A stretch of 64,000 nucleotides of DNA from WLJO01 sp032117595 (GTDB taxonomy: Bacteria; Actinomycetota; Acidimicrobiia; Acidimicrobiales; Ilumatobacteraceae). The notes beneath the pieces were generated by a model. It did no database searches. It was not told the DNA's origin and saw nothing but the letters and a program-made list of their open reading frames with translations. The translations under genes were made by a program, and so were the position numbers. The stretch is from positions 1 to 64,000 of the forward strand of contig JAULYZ010000017.1 in assembly GCA_032117595.1 (NCBI GenBank), in the 5' to 3' direction. Shown in pieces: positions 47,401 to 57,200 of this stretch. Positions within the stretch are counted from its first letter, which is position 1. Each line of letters opens with the position of its first letter.

Positions 47401-47641
47401 CCGTCTGCTTCTCGGTCTCGCTGGTGCCGGGTGCGTAGCCGACGAGCACCACGCCCGGCCGGTGTGCCGGTAGGGCGGAATCGCTGGCGGGAAGGGCTGG
47501 GCCATCGGGAGCAGCGCTGCTGCCCGTGGCTGATGCCGCCGTGGATCCGACGGTGGCGGCCAGCAGGCCGAGTGCCGCTAGGGCGGCGACTGCTCCGCGC
47601 CGCATCATGATTCGACTGTGGTTTGGACGGTTCGTCCGCAT
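44486..47641 (-). CDS. Secreted subtilisin-like serine protease (S8) with C-terminal Ig-like domains
   Basis: 1051 aa from the ATG at 47641, which has GAGG five bases upstream; another ATG immediately before it is also possible. Signal peptide (hydrophobic segment about 15-35), an I9-like propeptide (VVLVGYAPGTSETEKQTV), then the catalytic domain with Asp187 (VIDEGIQ), His248 (DTHGTHVAG), Asn345 (AAAGNSSS) and Ser421 (GTSMATPHVSG). After it come a fibronectin-III-like domain, a beta-rich domain, two putative-Ig repeats (LPAGLSLESSTGIISGTPTG and LPAGLTLTASTGRISGTPTA) and a last FnIII-like domain. No sortase or membrane anchor is seen, so it is probably released. Confidence 0.92.
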   Translation of the reverse strand: MRTNRPNHSRIMMRRGAVAALAALGLLAATVGSTAASATGSSAAPDGPALPASDSALPAHRPGVVLVGYAPGTSETEKQTVRGKVRAKSAKALSKNNRSVDVIELDGGETVVGATRKLRSQKGVRYVEPDYLLTSTAVSNDPLYTNGSLWGMYGDGTSPANQFGSGAGEAWAAGHIGSRTVAIGVIDEGIQVTHPDLAANIWTNPGEIAGNGRDDDNNGYIDDINGWDFINNNNTVYDGNSTEGSDTHGTHVAGTIGGVGGNGAGVAGVSWEVTMISAKFLGPGGGYTSDAAEAVDYLTNLKVNKGVNIVASSNSWGGGGASSTLLAAINRAGDAGILFVAAAGNSSSNNDSVGSFPSNYECTNGGTRGWDCVIAVASITSSGALSGFSSYGANTVDIAAPGSGVNSAYPVDSYATLSGTSMATPHVSGAIALCAAINPSLTARELRAAVVGNSAPTASLVGKVVNAGRLDVGAMVAACAPPTAPVSGAPSNLTATAASARSVNLAWTDGASNESLYLIERAASNNGSCLTFATIATIGANSSAFTVNGLSASTTYCFRVTASNSFGGGSSASSNESSVRTLDPPAPYTCSTVATSWIASSGATTHSLTDDSQASISLPFPVTFYGATYTTAQIASNGYLRLGSGAATSYSNVAIPTAGDPDAIIAPWWDDLDPRFGGTIWSQTVGSSPSRQFVVSWEGIYPYSGGTSGLSFQIVIDEATRAITMYWSDVVAGFGDNGTSATIGVESGQGTDGTQVGFNQSVVSNGTARRCTDVTVPLPSITTASLPAGTVNTAYSSTLNVTSGTAPFVWSVSSGSLPAGLSLESSTGIISGTPTGAVNSSFTVKVTDANDMTSTRSLSIAVAVPVAITTSTLPAGSIGVAYAQTVAATGGTSPYTWAIASGALPAGLTLTASTGRISGTPTASAAANVELRATDSLGRTTTRSFTITINGAIPAAFNKLRPSSGASNVARNGLVLSWAASAGAVSYEYCIDAQRNSVCNTSWVSVGSSTTATVGGLLARTTYEWQVRAVNTWGTRLANNGSWWRFTTVRA

Positions 47642-47784
47642 CATGGCCTCACACCCTGCGTTCGTGGGAACGCTTACCGTCAATTGTACCCCTGAGGGCC
47701 GATCGGCCGTAGTCCGGGACCAAGCCGGACGGGCCTCCGGTATCGACATACCGGGGGCACCCGGATCCTGAACTCGATCGCGCC

Positions 47785-48105
47785 TCAGTCGGGGATCTCG
47801 AGGAACACCCGATCACCGTCGATGCGCACCGGATAGGTCCGAAGCGCGACGGTGACCGGGACGCCCTTGGGGGTACCACTGCAGATGTCGAACCGACCGT
47901 TGTGCTTCGGGCACTCGATGATGCCGCCGTCGACGAATCCGTCCGCCAGGTGAGCATCCTCGTGGGTGCACATGCCGTCGGTTGCGCAGTAACGGTCCTT
48001 CCCGACCCGGTACACGGCGAAGGTCTGCGAGCCGTGGTCGAAGCGGATCACGTCGTCCACCTCGATGTCGCCGGTACCGCAGACCGGCACCCACTCACTG
48101 CTCAC
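47785..48105 (-). CDS. Rieske-type [2Fe-2S] ferredoxin
   Basis: 106 aa. The cluster is bound by Cys46/His48 (CTH) and Cys65/His68 (CPKH), separated by 16 residues, as in bacterial Rieske ferredoxins. The GTG at 48105 overlaps the desaturase stop (GTGA). It most likely carries electrons to the desaturase encoded just upstream. No reductase gene is adjacent. Confidence 0.9.
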   Translation of the reverse strand: MSSEWVPVCGTGDIEVDDVIRFDHGSQTFAVYRVGKDRYCATDGMCTHEDAHLADGFVDGGIIECPKHNGRFDICSGTPKGVPVTVALRTYPVRIDGDRVFLEIPD

Positions 48106-49151
48106 GATGCGGAGCCCGTTGCTGCGCCGACTGGCGCGCGATGCACGAAGTACGAAGGGTCGTCCTGCTGGCGCCGCAGTGCGGGGATGATCTCCCGGTA
48201 CGCCGCAGCGATGCTCGGGTACACCGGGGGCATGTCGTGCTTGACCGCCTCGTGCAGCGCAGGCAGCGAGTAGTACGGCACCGTCGGGAACATGTGGTGC
48301 TCGATGTGGTAGTTCATGTTCGAGTAGAGGAAGCGGTTGACCACGTTCATCCTCACCGTTCGCGTGTTGAGTCGGTGGTCGAGCACGTCCTCGGCGAGCC
48401 CCGCATGCTGCGTGAGGCCGTAGACCACGAGGAGCCACCGCCCGTACATCGTGGGCAGGCCGATGAACATTGCGGGCATGACGCTCTGGATGGCGATGCA
48501 CCATGCAAGAACGCCGGCGATGATGAGTGCGTAGGCGCGGCCCGTCCAGATCGAGCGGCGGTACGACGATTCGGGCATGTAGTCGCGAACGGTGGGGCTC
48601 ACCCTGCCGACGACGTTGTACCCGATCTTCTTCAGTTCGGCCCACACACTGCGGATGGCGAAGAACTCAGCGAGATGGGCGAGCCACGACGTGGGTCGCG
48701 GTACGGCGATCTCGGGATCCGAGCCGACGATGATGGTGTCGCTGTGATGGCGCACATGGCTCCATTTCCACGACTCGGCCTCACGGAAATCGAGGAACGA
48801 CGCGAAGTGGTACACAACGGCGTTGAACCACGCGCTCTTGGACGCCGTGCCGTGGCCGAACTCGTGCCAACGCGAGTCCGACACCGAGCCGTAGAGCGTC
48901 CCGTAGACGAAGAAGGCGGGGATCATCCACCAGGTGCCCCACGAGAGGTACGCCAGCCATCCAGAGACGCCGAGCAGCGCGAGCCAGATGATGGTGTCTC
49001 GCACCGCCGGGCCGTTGCGTCGCTTCATGAGTGCCTTCATGGTGTCGCGGGGGACTTCGCAGCGGTACCAGGTGGCCGACACGAGTCCGGCGTCCTTGGC
49101 CCGTTGCGACTCGGGTCCGATGATCGAGTAGTCACGGCCTGGGGTGCTCAT
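48102..49151 (-). CDS. Membrane fatty-acid desaturase/hydroxylase-like protein
   Basis: 349 aa with about four membrane helices. Three His boxes of the di-iron membrane superfamily are visible: HEFGH (96-100), HVRHH (132-136) and HIEHH (about 290). Related enzymes desaturate or hydroxylate lipids, or alkyl chains. Coupling with a Rieske gene (rather than a cytochrome b5 or rubredoxin) points to a dedicated electron donor. Divergent from the selenoredoxin gene. Confidence 0.88.
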   Translation of the reverse strand: MSTPGRDYSIIGPESQRAKDAGLVSATWYRCEVPRDTMKALMKRRNGPAVRDTIIWLALLGVSGWLAYLSWGTWWMIPAFFVYGTLYGSVSDSRWHEFGHGTASKSAWFNAVVYHFASFLDFREAESWKWSHVRHHSDTIIVGSDPEIAVPRPTSWLAHLAEFFAIRSVWAELKKIGYNVVGRVSPTVRDYMPESSYRRSIWTGRAYALIIAGVLAWCIAIQSVMPAMFIGLPTMYGRWLLVVYGLTQHAGLAEDVLDHRLNTRTVRMNVVNRFLYSNMNYHIEHHMFPTVPYYSLPALHEAVKHDMPPVYPSIAAAYREIIPALRRQQDDPSYFVHRAPVGAATGSAS

Positions 49152-49218
49152 CGCCCCGAAGGGTAATCGGGGAGCGTCTCGGGCATCGCCGACGCGTGCG
49201 GGGCAACTGGTGCAGCAC

Positions 49219-49224
49219 TACGGT
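49219..49224 (+). promoter_or_regulatory. Putative -10 box (TACGGT) for the selenoredoxin gene
   Basis: TANNNT hexamer ending six bases before the ATG at 49231. It supports this start over an upstream in-frame GTG (49144) that would lie inside the divergent desaturase gene. Confidence 0.5.
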
Positions 49225-49230
49225 GCGCCT

Positions 49231-50322
49231 ATGCCTACTTGGACAGTTATCGACGAACAGACGGTGCGCACGCTGGAGGCCGGGGACGATCTCACTGTCG
49301 ATCCCGGGGTGCTCGGCTGGGAGCGCAAGCCGCAGGGCCTCTGCAAGGGCGACACGTGTATCCCGGTGCCGGCCGGCACCCCGGAGGGTCCGATGCAGGC
49401 CGATCTGTTGGCCCGACTGCTCGGCCGACCGGTGGCGGTGGATCGCAGCGAGCGGGTGGCGGCCTTCGCTGCGTCGCCGACGGAGCGCGCGGAGGCCCTC
49501 CGCAGCGGTGTCGCACCGGACTTCACGCTCCCGGACGTGAACGGGGTGCTCCACCGACTGAGCGATTACCGCGGGCGCAAGGTGGTGCTCTACGCCTACG
49601 CCAGTTGGTGAGGCTGTCGCTATGACCTGCCCGTGTGGCAGGCGATCCACGAAGAACTCGCCCCCGCTGGTCTCGCCGTGCTCACGGTGGCCATCGACCG
49701 GTCTGCCGACGACGCCCGTCCCTTCATCGAGCGGGCGAAGGCCACGCACCCGAGCCTCATCGACACCGAACACCGGGTGGCCGACCTCTACAACATGGTG
49801 AACGTGCCGACCGTGCTCTGGATCGACGAGTCAGGTCGCATCGTGCGCCCGCAGGACGTGCACTACGTGTCGTCGGAGTTCTCGAGCATCACGAAGTTCC
49901 ACCCCCGAAAGCCGCTCGCTGCGCTGCGCGCTTGGGTTCTCGGCGAGGCCGATGCGTATCCCGGTGACCCGATCGCCGACACGAAGGTGGCAGACAGCAC
50001 CGACCAGGAGGCGAGAGCCGCCTTCGCCGTGGGATGGCACCTTGCCCAGCAGGGACGGAGCGATGCGGCCGAGCGCTGGTTCGTGCGTGCAGGCGAACTC
50101 GCCCCGCACGACTTCAACATCCGTCGCGGGTCGATGCCGATCCGGGGCATCGACCCGGCAGGCCCGGCGTTTTTCCAGATGGTGGGCGACTGGGTGTCGC
50201 AGGGCAAGTCGTACTACTTACCCCTCGCCGACACCGCCACCGACGCCGCCGATTTCGAGGCCGAACCGGTGGAGGAGCTGTCGCCCGAGGAGCTGCGCCG
50301 CAGGATCGAGGAGAACGGGTGA
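49231..50322 (+). CDS. TlpA/AhpC-like selenoprotein with Trp-Sec-Gly-Cys motif (in-frame UGA)
   Basis: 363 aa when the TGA at 49609-49611 is read as Sec127. The central thioredoxin-like domain (about 92-245) starts APDFTLPDVNGVLHRLSDYRG, then VVLYAYASW-U-GCRYDLPVWQ, and later VNVPTVLWIDESG with the cis-Pro. The motif is Sec-Gly-Cys (U-x-C), not CxxC, placing a selenol next to a resolving Cys129. The first ~90 residues form a separate small domain with CKGDTC. The C-terminal part has one helix pair resembling a TPR (AFAVGWHLAQQGRSDAAERWF). Probable peroxide or disulfide reduction; substrate unknown. No signal peptide is seen. Its stop overlaps the FNT channel gene (GTGA). Confidence 0.88.
49626..49642 (+). 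promoter_or_regulatory. Bacterial SECIS-like hairpin of the selenoredoxin gene
   Basis: CCTGCC (49626-49631) pairs perfectly with GGCAGG (49637-49642) around loop CGTGT, 14 bases after the UGA. The loop resembles the CGTGC loop of the ArsC-family SECIS. Below it a TCG/CGA pairing with an internal bulge is possible. Confidence 0.72.
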
Positions 50323-51185
50323 GCCCACCCGCAGGGGTGACCCCGAGCGCAGCCGAGGAGACCGCCCATCGGGCCGAGGACATCACCGCCAGCAAGGCGA
50401 TGATGCCCGCCTTCCAGTTGACGATGCTCTCGGTGCTCGGCGGGATCTTCATCTCCTTCGCCGCAATCGTCGCTACTGCGGTCACCGCCGGAGGCGGCAT
50501 GGCGCCCGGCGTGGCCCGTTTTCTCGGGGGCCTGGTGTTCTCCTTCGGGCTCATCATGGTGGTGATTGCCGGGGCGGAACTGTTCAGCGCGAATGCGTTG
50601 CTCGTGGTGGCGGCGGCGAGCCGACGCATCACCGTGCGCCGTCTCTTGAGGTGTTGGGCGTGGGTCTTTGTCGGCAACATCGTGGGGACCACGTTGATTG
50701 CGACACTGATGGTGGTCTCGGGTGTGTACGAGGGCGGTAACGGCTCGCTCGGCAAGCGGGCGCTCGAGCTCGCTCATGCCGAGACCAGCCTCTCCATCCC
50801 GCACGCGTTCGTCTCGGGGATCCTTGCGAACACACTGGTGTGCACTGCTGTGTGGATGACGTTCGCGGCCAAGACCGTCTCCGACAAGGTCCTCGTGATC
50901 ATTCCCCCGGTGGTGATCTTCGTGGCGTCGGGCTTTCAGCACCTCGTGGCTGCCTTCTACTCGATCACCGCAGGGCTGTTGCTCCGGGCGTGGGCGGGAG
51001 ATGGCTTCTGGACCGAGACCGGTATGTCGTCATCGAGTTACCCGCAGTTGACGTGGTCTCGTTTTGTGGTGCACAGCATGGTGCCCGTCACGCTCGGCAA
51101 CCTCGTCGGTGGTGCTGTTCTGGTGGGCGCGATGTACTGGCTGACGTTCCTGCGAGACCACCGGCACGACACGAACCACGCCTGA
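50319..51185 (+). CDS. Formate/nitrite transporter (FNT) family channel
   Basis: 288 aa with six hydrophobic helices after a ~30-residue cytoplasmic N-terminus. The AGAELFSANALLV segment (re-entrant selectivity loop), GILANTLVC and VTLGNLVGGAVLVGA near the C-terminus are FNT hallmarks. Family members pass formate, nitrite, lactate or hydrosulfide. The GTG start lies inside the selenoprotein stop, giving tight translational coupling, which hints that the substrate is related to that protein's redox chemistry (sulfide, selenide or nitrite); this is inference. The last 318 bp of sequence homology recur at 61.8 kb. Confidence 0.9.
   Translation: MSPPAGVTPSAAEETAHRAEDITASKAMMPAFQLTMLSVLGGIFISFAAIVATAVTAGGGMAPGVARFLGGLVFSFGLIMVVIAGAELFSANALLVVAAASRRITVRRLLRCWAWVFVGNIVGTTLIATLMVVSGVYEGGNGSLGKRALELAHAETSLSIPHAFVSGILANTLVCTAVWMTFAAKTVSDKVLVIIPPVVIFVASGFQHLVAAFYSITAGLLLRAWAGDGFWTETGMSSSSYPQLTWSRFVVHSMVPVTLGNLVGGAVLVGAMYWLTFLRDHRHDTNHA
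50850..51167 (+). repeat. Direct repeat copy 1 (3' part of the FNT gene)
   Basis: 318 bp matching 61799-62116 with no gaps and roughly 20 mismatches, nearly all at third codon positions. The match starts abruptly at the second copy and ends just before the stop. Confidence 0.92.
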
Positions 51186-51196
51186 CGACCGGTCCC

Positions 51197-51228
51197 GGGG
51201 TCCGATGCCTATGGGGGCACCGGACCCC
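51197..51228. terminator. Strong hairpin between convergent FNT and giant surface-protein genes
   Basis: GGGGTCCG (51197-51204) pairs with CGGACCCC (51221-51228), with TGCC/GGCA extending the stem inward after one A/C mismatch, leaving a six-base loop. About 12 pairs in total. It lies between converging stops, fitting a bidirectional terminator without U-tract. Confidence 0.62.
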
Positions 51229-51236
51229 GTGTCGCG

Positions 51237-54200
51237 TCAGCGGACGGAGGTGGTGGCGTCCCGCCCGCAACGGCGAGTGGTGAGGTGGAGCGCAGCGCCA
51301 GCGAGGAGCAGGCAGAGAGCGATCCACCACATCGGGTACGGATCCGATCCGGTCGGCGGGAGTTCCGCCTCGACGTAGCCGGCATCGATGGTGGGGTCGA
51401 CGAACAGTGCCTTCGTTGCGGGGTCGGTGTCGGCGATGGTGTTGCCGGTGGCCCTGCCGTAGATGGTGAAGACGTCGGTGAGCCCGCTGAGCGTGTCTGC
51501 GTCGGAATCCGTGGTGTCGTCACCCCCGAGGTTGGTGGTGAGCAGGTAGCCGAGCGGGGTCGGGAACTGTACCCGGTACGAGCCGGGGAGCAGGTTGTCG
51601 AACAGGTACCGGCCGCGTGCGTCAGTGCGGACCTCCGCTACCGGAATCCCGTCGGCGTCGAGGGCCGGGGTCCCATCGGGGTTGACGAGCCGCACGAGAG
51701 CGTTGTGTGCCGGTTCCTCGCCACGGTCCTGGAGACCGTCACCGTCGGTGTCGAACCAGACGTAGTCACCGACTGCGACGATCGGAACGAGTCCGGCGCC
51801 GACGGTGGGGTTCCACTTGAGCGCCTTGATCGGTTCGGTGGTCTCGTCGACAGTGTTGCCGGTGACGATCGGTTCGACCGAGAAGGTGTCGGTCACCCCA
51901 TCCGGGTTCGTGTTCGAGTCGTCGAGCGCACCACCCGAACCCTTCTTGGTGAACACGTACCCGGGTGGCGGGGTGAAGCGCAGCTTGTAGTCACCGGGGA
52001 TCAGGTTGTCGAACAGGAAGTAGCCGTTCTCGTCCGCGTTGACGGGCGGGACTGGGTTCCCGTCGGCATCGGTCGCCGGGGTCCCGTCGGGGTTGAGCAG
52101 CTCGACCTTGCCGCCAACGACAGGCAGTTCGGTGGGCTCGCGGGTGCCGTCGCGGTCGTCGTCGAACCAGTAGTAGTTCGAGATCGCAACGATCGGCACG
52201 ATTCCTGCGTCGATCGTCGGGTTCACGAATAGCGCGTCGGCCCCGCCAGCGGGAAGTGTCGTCGACGCTGCAGCGACGGTGTCGCCGGTTGCCGACGCCG
52301 CGACCGTGAACGTTGGGGTGACCCCGGAGTACCGGTCGGGGTTCGAGTCGTCGCCGGTGGCGGGGGTGCTGACCCTTGTCTCGGGTGATGCGTATCCGAT
52401 GGGGTTCGACCCGTTGCCGGAGGGGGTGATGCTGTTCGTCACCCCCGGTGCGGTGAACCGGTAGTGGCCCGGGTCGGGGAGCGTGAATGTTGCGTAGTAG
52501 TCGCCGGGGAACAGGTCGTCGATGAAGTAGAACCCATTCGCATCTGTGGTCGCCTGAGCGAGGTTCCCGTACGCGTCGAGAGCCTGTGTCTTGGTGACCG
52601 GGTCGTAGAGCTTGACGACCACACCCGCAAGCTTGGGTTCACCGATGTCCTGGAGGCCGTCGCGGTCCGAGTCGAGCCACGTGAAGTCGCCCACTGCGGC
52701 GAGCGGCACCACGCCGGCGTCAACCGTCGGGTTCACGAACCGCGCGATCATCCCTGCGGGTGCGTCGGTGTAGTCGGCTGCGGCGATCGTGTCACCCGAG
52801 GCGTCCGGGTTGATCGTGAATGCCGACGTCCACCCGTAAGCGCCCCCCGCAGTGCTGTCGCTCGCGTTCGAGTCAACCGAACCGTCGGTGCCTGCACCGT
52901 CCTGGGTGAAGGCGTAACCCGCCGGTGGTTCGAAGCGGATCGTGTAATCGCCCGGCAACAGGTTGTCGAAGAGATAGAAGCCGTTCGCATCGGTGGTCAC
53001 GAACCCGATCGGATTCCCGTCCGCATCGACGGCAGGGGTCACTCCGTCTGCTGCGTAGAGGGACACCTTCATTCCTGCGATCGGGGACTCAGTGTCGTCC
53101 TGAATGCCGTCACGGTCTGAGTCGACCCACGTGTAGTCGCCGACTGCGACCACCGGGACGAACCCAGCATCGATCGTCGGGTTCACCAGTTGCGCAACGG
53201 TGTCGGTATCGGTGTCGTACACCGTGTTGCCCGACGGGATCGGGTTGATCCGGAACACCGGCGTCTCCCCCGTCTCGGGATCGGGGTCGGAGTCCTTCGA
53301 CACCGAACCGCCACCGTCGTCCGTCAGGTCGAAACCGTCCGGCGCGCTGAAGGTAACTCGGTAGTCGCCCGGCAACAGGTTGTCGAAGACGTAGAAGCCG
53401 TCCTCGTCCGTGTACACGGCAGGCACCGGGTTCCCGTGATAGTCGGTTGCGGGCGAACCGTCCGGGTTGAACAGTTCGACCTTCACTCCCTCGAGCGGCA
53501 GCTCGCCCTTGTCCTGCACACCGTCCTGGTCTGCATCGATCCACGTGTAGTTGCCGATGGCCACCACGGGTGCAATCACGCCCGCATCAATCGTCGGGTT
53601 CACCAAGACGGCGTCAGTCGACGGGTCCGTGTCCACCACCGTGTCACCGGTCGCGGTCGCGGCGATCGTGAACACCGGGGTGAGCCCGGTGGTCGGGTTC
53701 GGGTTCGAGTCGAGCGCGCGATCTGCGCCGGAGAGATCGCCCGTGAACGCGTACCCGGCCGGGAGCACGAACTGTGCCCGGTAGTCGCCGGGCAGCAGGT
53801 CATCGACGAAGTAGTAGCCGTTGGCGTCGGTGTACACCGGCGCCACGGGTGTGCCGTCCACGTGGTGCGCGATCGTGCCATCAGCGTTCAGCAGCTGCAC
53901 GAGCACGCCCGCAAGCACCGGCTCACTGGGGTCCTGGATCTCGTCCTTGTCGGTGTCGATCCACGTGAAGTCGCCCATCGCCACCACCGGCGCGACGAAT
54001 CCCGCGTCGATCGATGGGTTCACCAGCGTTGCCTTTGTCGCCGGATCCGTGTCCGACACCGTTGTGCCCGCGATCACCGGCCCGATCGAGAACTCCGGGG
54101 TCCAACCGGTCGACGGATCGGGGTTCGAGTCGTTGCCGACAGTCCCGGCCGCACCGGGCTCATCGATCGTCAACACATAACCCGAAGGGCCGGTGAACTT

Positions 54201-57200
54201 GATCGTGTAGTCGCCGGGTAGCAGGTTGTCGAACAGGTAGTAGCCCTGCGCGTTCGTGTACACCGGCGGCACCGGGTTCCCGTCGTAGTCGGTTGCCGGG
54301 TTGCCCGCGGCGTCGAAGAGTTCCACCTTCACACCCGCAAGCGCAGGCTCACCGATGTCCTGCACGCCATCGGCGTCGCGGTCGATCCACGTGTAATTGC
54401 CGACAGCGACCACGGGGGAAATCACACCCGCATCGATCGTCGGGTTCACCAACACCGCCTCGGCACCGGCCGGGAGGTCCGGGTAATCCGTCGCGAGGAC
54501 CGTGTCACCCTTGACCGCACCCTCGATCGTGAACACCGGGGTGAGCCCGCTCATCGGGTTCGGGTTCGAGTCGTTGTCGCCCGTCCCGCCCGCCGCAGGG
54601 TTGTCGGTGGTGAAGGTGTAACCCGCAGGCAGCAGGAACTGCATGCGGTAGTCACCGGGGCGGAGGTTGTCGAAGAAGTAGAAGCCGTTGTCATCGGTGT
54701 ACTCGGGGAGCACGAGATTCCCGTCGGCGTCGCGTGCCAGCGTGCCGTCCGCGTTCAGCAACTGCACGAGGACACCCTCGAGCACCGGCTCGTTCGGGTC
54801 CTGGATCCCGTCCTTGTCGGTATCCACCCACACGAAGTCACCGACACCTACCTCGGGCTGCACGAGACCGGCATCAATCGTCGGGTTGACCAGCGTGGCC
54901 TTCGTCGCCGGGTCCGTGTCCGCCGACGTCGTGCCACCCGCCACCGCACCAATCGTGAAGTCCGGCGTGCGACCCGTCGCATCCGGGTTCGAGTCCTTCC
55001 CGGTGTTCGAGCCAACCATCTGGCCGGTGAAGTCGTACCCGGTGGGAGGCGTGAACACGATGTAATAGGTGCCCGGGATCAGGTTGTCGATGAAGTACTT
55101 CCCGCTCGCATCCGTATAGACCGCAGCGACCGGGTTGCCATCGGCGTCCATCGCCGGAGCGCCGCTCGCATCGAACAGTTCCACCTTCACGCCCTTCAGC
55201 GGCGGCTCACCCGCCGTCTGCAGACCGTCAAGGTTGTCGTCACGCCACACGTAATCGCCCACGGCGACAACAGGCGCAATCACACCCGCATCGATCGTCG
55301 GGTCAACGAGGATGGCCGAGGTTTCTGGATCGGTGTCCTCAACCGTGTTGCCCACGCCGGCGGAGTCGGCGAGCGTGAAGACCGGCGTCAGGCCGGTCGC
55401 CGGGTCGGGGTTGGCGTCCACCTCCGGATCGGTGCCGGCGGCCTGTGCGGTGAACCCGTAGCCATCGGGGAGCGTGAAGCGGATCTGGTAGTCACCGGGA
55501 GCGAGGCTGTCGAAGAAGTAGTAACCGTTCACGTCGGTGAATGTCGACGGCACCGGGTACCCGAGGAGGTCGAGGGCTGGGGTGCCGTCCGGGTTGAGCA
55601 GTTCCACCTTCACGCCCGGCAGCGGTGGCTCAGTCGTGTCCTGGACCCCATCTTTGTCTAGGTCGATCCACACGAAATCGCCGACACCGAGCGCAGGGAG
55701 CACGAAACCGAAGTCGAGTGAGCGGTCCGACGAGCCATCGTCGGTGAGCGCCGCCGAGGTCGCCGAACCCGTCGACGAGTCAGCCGTCGTGTCGGCTCCC
55801 TGCTCGGCCTTCGTCGGCACGTAGCCAGCCGGTGGCGTGTCAACCGAGACCACGTAGGTGCCCGGCGGCAGGTTCTCGAACAGGTATGCGCCGAGGGCAT
55901 TGGTGGTGGTGGTCGTCACCGGATCCCCAAAGACGTCGTAGACGTTGCTGCCGTCAGCGTTCTTGATCGACAGGGTGATGCCAGTGATGCCGGACTCCGA
56001 GCCCTGTTGGATCCCGTCCCGGTTCGAATCGATCCACACATAGTCACCCACGGAGACCGAGGGGACAACGAATCCGAAGTCGAGGGTCGGGTCGTCCTCG
56101 CTGTTGGTGAGCAGCGAGCGCGATGTTGCCGAGTCGGTCGACGAGTCCGTGGCCTTGTCGCCCGCGCCCGTGACCGTCGGGATCAGACCGTCCGGCGGTG
56201 TCACGACCGACACTCGATACTGGCCGGGCGGGAGTTTGTCGAACAGGTAGAAGCCGTCCTTGTCGGTCAACACCGTGCCAACCGGATCGCCGTTCACGTC
56301 CGTGACCGGCAGACCAGTTGCTGCGTCAACGATCCCGAGCTCGACGCCGGCGATGCCTTCCTCACTCGGGTCCTGGATCCCGTCACGGTTGAGGTCGAGC
56401 CACACGAAGTTGCCGACCGACACTGCCGGCAGCACGAAGCCGAAGTCGAGTGTCGGGTCGTGCTCGTTCGGGTCGTCCAGCAGCATGGACAGTGCCGACC
56501 CCGTCGAGGAGTCCTCAGCACCGGTGCCGCCGGTGCTCACGGTCGGGACGTATCCCGCCGGCGGCGTGATCACCACCTTGTACACACCGGGCGGCAGGTT
56601 CTCGAACAGGTACTCACCGTCACCGTTGGTCGTCGTGGTGACCGGGTTGCTGCTTGCGTCGAGGACCGGCGTGCCGTCGGCGTACTGGAGCGCAAGGGTC
56701 ACTCCCGGGATGCCGGGCTCACCCGCGTCCTGCAGGCCGTCGCGGTCGGTGTCGACCCACACGAAGTCGCCGAGCGACACCATCGGGACCACACCGAAGT
56801 CCAGCGTCATGTCGACCGGCGCTAGCAGCGAGAGCACGGCACTCGTGGCCGAATTCGTCGACGAGTCGGTTGCCGATGTCCCTGCGCCGGTCTTGGTTGG
56901 CGCGTAGCCCGACGGGTACGTGATCTTCACGGTGTACGACTGGAAGGCGAGGTCAGCGAAGGCGTAGAAGCCTGTGGTGTCGGTTGTCGTAGTAACCGGG
57001 TTTCCGCCACCGTCGAGGACGGGGGTAACACCATCAGCCTCGAACAGCGCAAGGACGACACCGGCAAGGCCGGGCTCGCCCGGAGCCTGGATGCCGTCGA
57101 GATTCGTGTCGACCCACACGTAGTTGCCGATGGCGGGCGGCGGTACGTACAGACCGAAATCGAGATTCGGGTCGGAGTCGCCGTTGTTCGGGAGGTTGAC

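Noticed and set aside
49144..49611. A separate 155-residue protein ending at the TGA, followed by an independent gene
   Set aside because: The thioredoxin fold is interrupted in mid-motif and continues in the same frame right after the TGA. The upstream GTG lies inside the divergent desaturase gene, while the ATG at 49231 has a well-placed -10 box.
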